Below, piece by piece: positions 38,624 through 41,405 of a stretch of 41,405 nt of DNA. This DNA is from an uncultured Oscillospiraceae bacterium (GTDB taxonomy: Bacteria > Bacillota > Clostridia > Oscillospirales > Oscillospiraceae). Both the position numbers and the translations under genes were made by a program. The notes beneath the pieces are model-generated. The model was not told where the DNA came from. It made no database searches and worked only from the letters and a program-made list of their open reading frames with translations. Position 1 is the first letter of the stretch, and every line of letters starts with the position of its first letter. Where the stretch lies: the NCBI GenBank assembly GCA_934668605.1, contig CAKUNY010000002.1, positions 1 through 41,405 on the forward strand, in the 5' to 3' direction.

Positions 38624-38645
38624 ATCGTGCCTGCCCCGTTATAAT
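38617..38645 (+). promoter_or_regulatory. Promoter of the MFS transporter gene
   Basis: TTGTCA (38617-38622), 17 bases, TATAAT (38640-38645). Back-to-back with the mutY promoter, sharing five bases of the -35 element. Confidence 0.82.
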
Positions 38646-38685
38646 GGACGTGTTCGAAAAAACATATATGATAAGGAGCGAACGC

Positions 38686-40032
38686 ATGAAGCTCAACAAT
38701 CGCCGCACGATTTTAACCGGCCTCGCGTTTTTGTCCATCTGCGCCTTCTGGCAGATGTACGATAACGTCATCCCGCTCATCCTCACCAAAACCTTCCACA
38801 TGAACGAAACGTTCTCCGGCGCGATCATGGCAGCGGACAACATTCTTGCGCTCTTCCTCCTGCCGTTTTTCGGCGCGCGCTCGGACAAAACGAACACGAA
38901 AATCGGCAAGCGCATGCCCTACATCCTCTTCGGAACCGGCTGCGCTGTCATTCTCATGAACCTTCTGCCGCTGATCGACAACAGTTACGCGCAAGCGCCG
39001 TCTGCCTTCAAGACAGCAAGCTTTGTGATCGTTCTGGGGCTTCTTCTCGTCGCGATGGGAACCTACCGCTCCCCCGCCGTCGCGCTCATGCCCGACCTCA
39101 CGCCGAAGCCCCTTCGCTCGCGCGCGAACGCCATCATCAACCTCTTGGGCGCCGTCGGCGGCATTTTGTATCTCGGCGTCGCGGCCGTTCTTTACTCGCA
39201 GAAGCGTCTGGACGCGATGGGGCTTACCAAGGCAGACCGGCTCGACTATCAGCCGCTGTTTCTGATCGTCTCGGCCATCATGTTCGTCTCCGTCGCCGTT
39301 TTGTTCCTCACGATCAAAGAGCCGAAGCTCGCAAAAGAAAATCAGGATTTAGAAGCGCAGCACCCCGAATGGAACCTCGCCGAGACAGACCAATCCGGCC
39401 ATGAGGTGCTTCCGAAGCCGGTGAAAAAGAGTCTCGGCTTTCTGCTCGCGTCCATCGCCCTGTGGTTCGCGGGCTATAACGGCGTGACCACCTGGTTCAC
39501 GACGTATGTTGCAAGCGTCATGGGGCAGGGGCTCGGCGGCGCTTCTACGTGTCTGCTCATCGCGACCGGCGGCGCGATCGTCTCCTACATCCCGGTCGGC
39601 GCGCTGGCCTCCAGAATCGGGCGCAAGAGAACCATCCAGCTGGGCGTACTTTTGCTTGCCGCGTGCTTTGCCCTCGGCTATGTGCTCACGACGAGCTTTT
39701 CCTCGATTAACGCCGTCATGTTCCTCGTCTTCGCGCTTGTCGGCCTTGCGTGGGCGGCCATCAATGTCAACTCCCTTCCGATGGTCGTCGAGATGTGCCG
39801 GGGCTCGGACGTCGGCAAATTCACCGGCTATTACTACACCGCCTCTATGGCAGCGCAGGTCATCACGCCGGTGCTGGCCGGAACGCTCATGCGAACGATC
39901 AGCTACAAAATTCTCTTCCCCTACGCGGCCGTTTTCGTTTCCCTGTCCTTCGTCACCATGTGCTTCGTGCGCCACGGAGACGGCAAGGCGGAGGCCAAAA
40001 CCGGACTTTCCGCGTTTGAGGATATCGATTAA
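38686..40032 (+). CDS. MFS transporter, SLC45/GPH-like sugar carrier
   Basis: A 448-residue membrane protein with about twelve hydrophobic segments. The loop between segments 2 and 3 is GARSDKTNTKIGKRMPYI, a form of the MFS signature with the KRxPY sequence seen in SLC45/GPH-type sugar carriers; a second such loop is ASRIGRKRTIQLG. A long cytoplasmic loop (about residues 205-245, EPKLAKENQDLEAQHPEWN) separates the halves. Substrate is probably a sugar or glycoside, not certain. ATG at 38686 with AAGGAG eight bases upstream. The glycerophosphodiesterase gene follows after 18 bases. Confidence 0.9.
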   Translation: MKLNNRRTILTGLAFLSICAFWQMYDNVIPLILTKTFHMNETFSGAIMAADNILALFLLPFFGARSDKTNTKIGKRMPYILFGTGCAVILMNLLPLIDNSYAQAPSAFKTASFVIVLGLLLVAMGTYRSPAVALMPDLTPKPLRSRANAIINLLGAVGGILYLGVAAVLYSQKRLDAMGLTKADRLDYQPLFLIVSAIMFVSVAVLFLTIKEPKLAKENQDLEAQHPEWNLAETDQSGHEVLPKPVKKSLGFLLASIALWFAGYNGVTTWFTTYVASVMGQGLGGASTCLLIATGGAIVSYIPVGALASRIGRKRTIQLGVLLLAACFALGYVLTTSFSSINAVMFLVFALVGLAWAAINVNSLPMVVEMCRGSDVGKFTGYYYTASMAAQVITPVLAGTLMRTISYKILFPYAAVFVSLSFVTMCFVRHGDGKAEAKTGLSAFEDID

Positions 40033-40050
40033 AGAAAAGAAGGCGTTTCT

Positions 40051-40869
40051 ATGCTCCCCGTACTCATTATTTTATTGGTACTTGCCGCATTATACGTTCT
40101 CGCCCTACAGGGACGGCGCAATCACCCGCTCTGGGAAACCTTCCGCGCGCAGCGCTTTGCCCACCGAGGCTATCACGACAAGCCGGAGATCCCCGAAAAC
40201 AGCCTCCCCGCCTTCCGCCGCGCGATCGAACACGGCTGGGGCGCGGAGCTCGACGTGCATCTATTAAAGGACGGCACCCTCGCCGTGTTCCACGATTCCG
40301 ACCTCTCCCGCTGCGCGGGCGTGCAGGGCAAGATTGAAGATCTGACGCTCCCGGAATTAAAAACGCTCCGCCTCGAGGGAACAGACGAGCACATCCCGCT
40401 CTTCGACGAGGTGCTTGCGCTGTTTGAGGATGCAACGCCTCTCATCATCGAGCTCAAGAGCGCAAACGGCAATCGCCATGCGCTCTCCAAGGCCGTCTGC
40501 GAGCGGCTGAACAGCTACAGGGGAAAATTCTGCATTGAATCGTTCGATCCCTTCTGCGTGCTGGATGTAAAAAGGCTTCGCCCTGAGATCTGCCGCGGTC
40601 AGCTGTCGATGAATTTTTGCAAAGACCCGTCCGGCCTGCCCTTTTATAAGTGCGTGATTGCAGGCAATATGCTTCTGAATTTTCTCACGCGCCCGGACTT
40701 TATCGCCTATCAGTTTGAAGACCGCAAAACCCTTTCCCCCGCGCTCTGCCGGACGCTCTGGGGCATTCAGGAGGTCAGCTGGACGCTTCGCAAAAAAGAG
40801 GATCTCCTGACCGCCGAGCGCGAGGGCGCCATCTCCATTTTCGAGCGCTTCGACCCGGACGAGCCGTAA
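40051..40869 (+). CDS. Glycerophosphodiester phosphodiesterase
   Basis: A 272-residue GDPD-family TIM-barrel enzyme that cleaves glycerophosphodiesters to glycerol 3-phosphate and an alcohol. Catalytic motifs are AHRGYHD, IPENSLPAF, AELDVHLLKDG and VFHDSDLSR; IIELKSANG supplies a further acidic residue. A hydrophobic N-terminal helix (PVLIILLVLAALYVLAL) probably anchors it in the membrane. It is 18 bases behind the MFS gene and likely co-transcribed. ATG at 40051 with AGAAGG upstream. A related sequence is found in UgpQ, but the symbol is not assigned because the ugp transporter genes are absent. Confidence 0.93.
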   Translation: MLPVLIILLVLAALYVLALQGRRNHPLWETFRAQRFAHRGYHDKPEIPENSLPAFRRAIEHGWGAELDVHLLKDGTLAVFHDSDLSRCAGVQGKIEDLTLPELKTLRLEGTDEHIPLFDEVLALFEDATPLIIELKSANGNRHALSKAVCERLNSYRGKFCIESFDPFCVLDVKRLRPEICRGQLSMNFCKDPSGLPFYKCVIAGNMLLNFLTRPDFIAYQFEDRKTLSPALCRTLWGIQEVSWTLRKKEDLLTAEREGAISIFERFDPDEP

Positions 40870-40916
40870 TTTTCGTTTTTTCTTCCGAAGCTTCTTTCTT
40901 TTTCTCATTACCGTGC

Positions 40917-40922
40917 TAGAAT
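40917..40922 (+). promoter_or_regulatory. Extended -10 promoter of the EamA gene
   Basis: TGCTAGAAT is an extended -10 box with no good -35 element. It lies about 70 bases before the start codon. Confidence 0.45.
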
Positions 40923-40993
40923 AGAAGCCGCAAGGGGTTCTGCCCTTCCGGAAAATTTCTGCTCAACGGTTTTAAAAAAGGAGATAGCACAGC

Positions 40994-41405
40994 ATGTGGA
41001 TTTTGTATGCGTTCGGCTCGGCGCTGTTCGCGGGTTTGACGGCGGTGCTCTCCAAGTGCGGCATCCGCAAAACGGATTCGACGGTCGCGACCGCCATCCG
41101 GACGATCGTCGTTCTGGTTTTCTCGTGGCTGATGGTCTTTATCGTCGGCTCGCAGACGCAATTATCAAGCCTTGACGGAAAGACGCTTCTGTTTCTGGTT
41201 CTGTCCGGCCTTGCGACCGGCGCAAGCTGGCTGTGCTATTTTCATGCGCTGCAAATCGGCGACATCAACAAGGTCGTCCCCGTCGATAAATCGAGCACGG
41301 TTCTGACCATTCTGCTTGCCGTCATCTTCCTTCACGAGAGTCTGAGCCTCACAAAGGGCGTCGGTATTGTGCTCATTGCCATCGGCACGTATCTGATGAT
41401 CGAGA
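40994..41405 (+). CDS. EamA/DMT-family transporter, cut by the window end
   Basis: The first 137 codons of a small membrane protein, reading MWILYAFGSALFAGLTAVL onward, with five hydrophobic segments. It matches a single EamA domain: AIRTIVVLVFSWLMVF, GLATGASWLCYFHALQ, KVVPVDKSSTVLTILLA and the typical HESLSLTKGVGIVLIAIGTYL ending (in part: LTKGVGIVLIAIGTYL). Single-domain members are usually about 140 residues, so only a few codons are missing. Such proteins act as dimers exporting or importing small metabolites; substrate unknown. ATG at 40994 with AAGGAG upstream. Confidence 0.88.
   Translation, partial: MWILYAFGSALFAGLTAVLSKCGIRKTDSTVATAIRTIVVLVFSWLMVFIVGSQTQLSSLDGKTLLFLVLSGLATGASWLCYFHALQIGDINKVVPVDKSSTVLTILLAVIFLHESLSLTKGVGIVLIAIGTYLMIE

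Overview
The window looks like chromosomal DNA of a GC-rich, Gram-positive Clostridia-type bacterium. An Oscillospiraceae/Ruminococcaceae-like gut anaerobe is my inference. The supporting signs are near-consensus TTGACA/TATAAT promoters, AGGAGG-type ribosome binding sites, a tRNA-sensing T-box leader, lipoprotein-type binding proteins with Ala/Glu/Thr linkers, SLH domains and many ABC sugar systems. I see no rRNA, tRNA, CRISPR array, phage gene or transposase. About 31 protein genes fill most of the window, and two of them run off the edges.

Region 1 (1-14800) is sugar catabolism. A minus-strand operon starts at about 11.4 kb: FGGY kinase, ROK kinase, ribose-type ABC importer (ATPase, permease, binding lipoprotein), YhcH-family protein, 5-methylthioribose kinase (mtnK) and methylthioribose-1-phosphate isomerase (mtnA). 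A SIS-domain isomerase and a DeoR regulator are transcribed divergently. An N-acyl-D-amino-acid deacylase-like amidohydrolase with its own promoter lies beyond a structured repeat. A divergent two-subunit dihydroxyacetone-kinase-like pair (dhaK, dhaL) follows. The importer plus MtnK/MtnA suggests uptake and salvage of 5-modified ribose. A class II aldolase at 17.7 kb could complete a DHAP-yielding shunt.

Region 2 (15-25 kb) is alpha-glucan metabolism. It holds glycogen phosphorylase, the class II aldolase, and a minus-strand maltodextrin-type operon (binding lipoprotein, two permeases, LacI regulator, malQ). A perfect LacI-type operator sits at the operon promoter. No ATPase for this importer is present.

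Region 3 (25-29.5 kb) holds a MarR / serine-palmitoyltransferase-like / short-chain dehydrogenase operon, which resembles a sphingoid-base synthesis module. It is followed by a nicotinamidase-like hydrolase and an AAA-CYTH protein. Region 4 (29.5-35.6 kb) has a heterodimeric ABC exporter downstream of an M3-type lipoprotein peptidase, and a small secreted SLH protein. Region 5 (35.7-41.4 kb) has a tryptophan T-box with a lone TrpB2, mutY, an MFS transporter, a glycerophosphodiesterase and an incomplete EamA transporter.

Two inverted copies of a palindromic element (18.6 and 28.2 kb), and a different multi-hairpin element (1.9-2.1 kb) flanked by duplicated hairpins, are the main non-coding structures.
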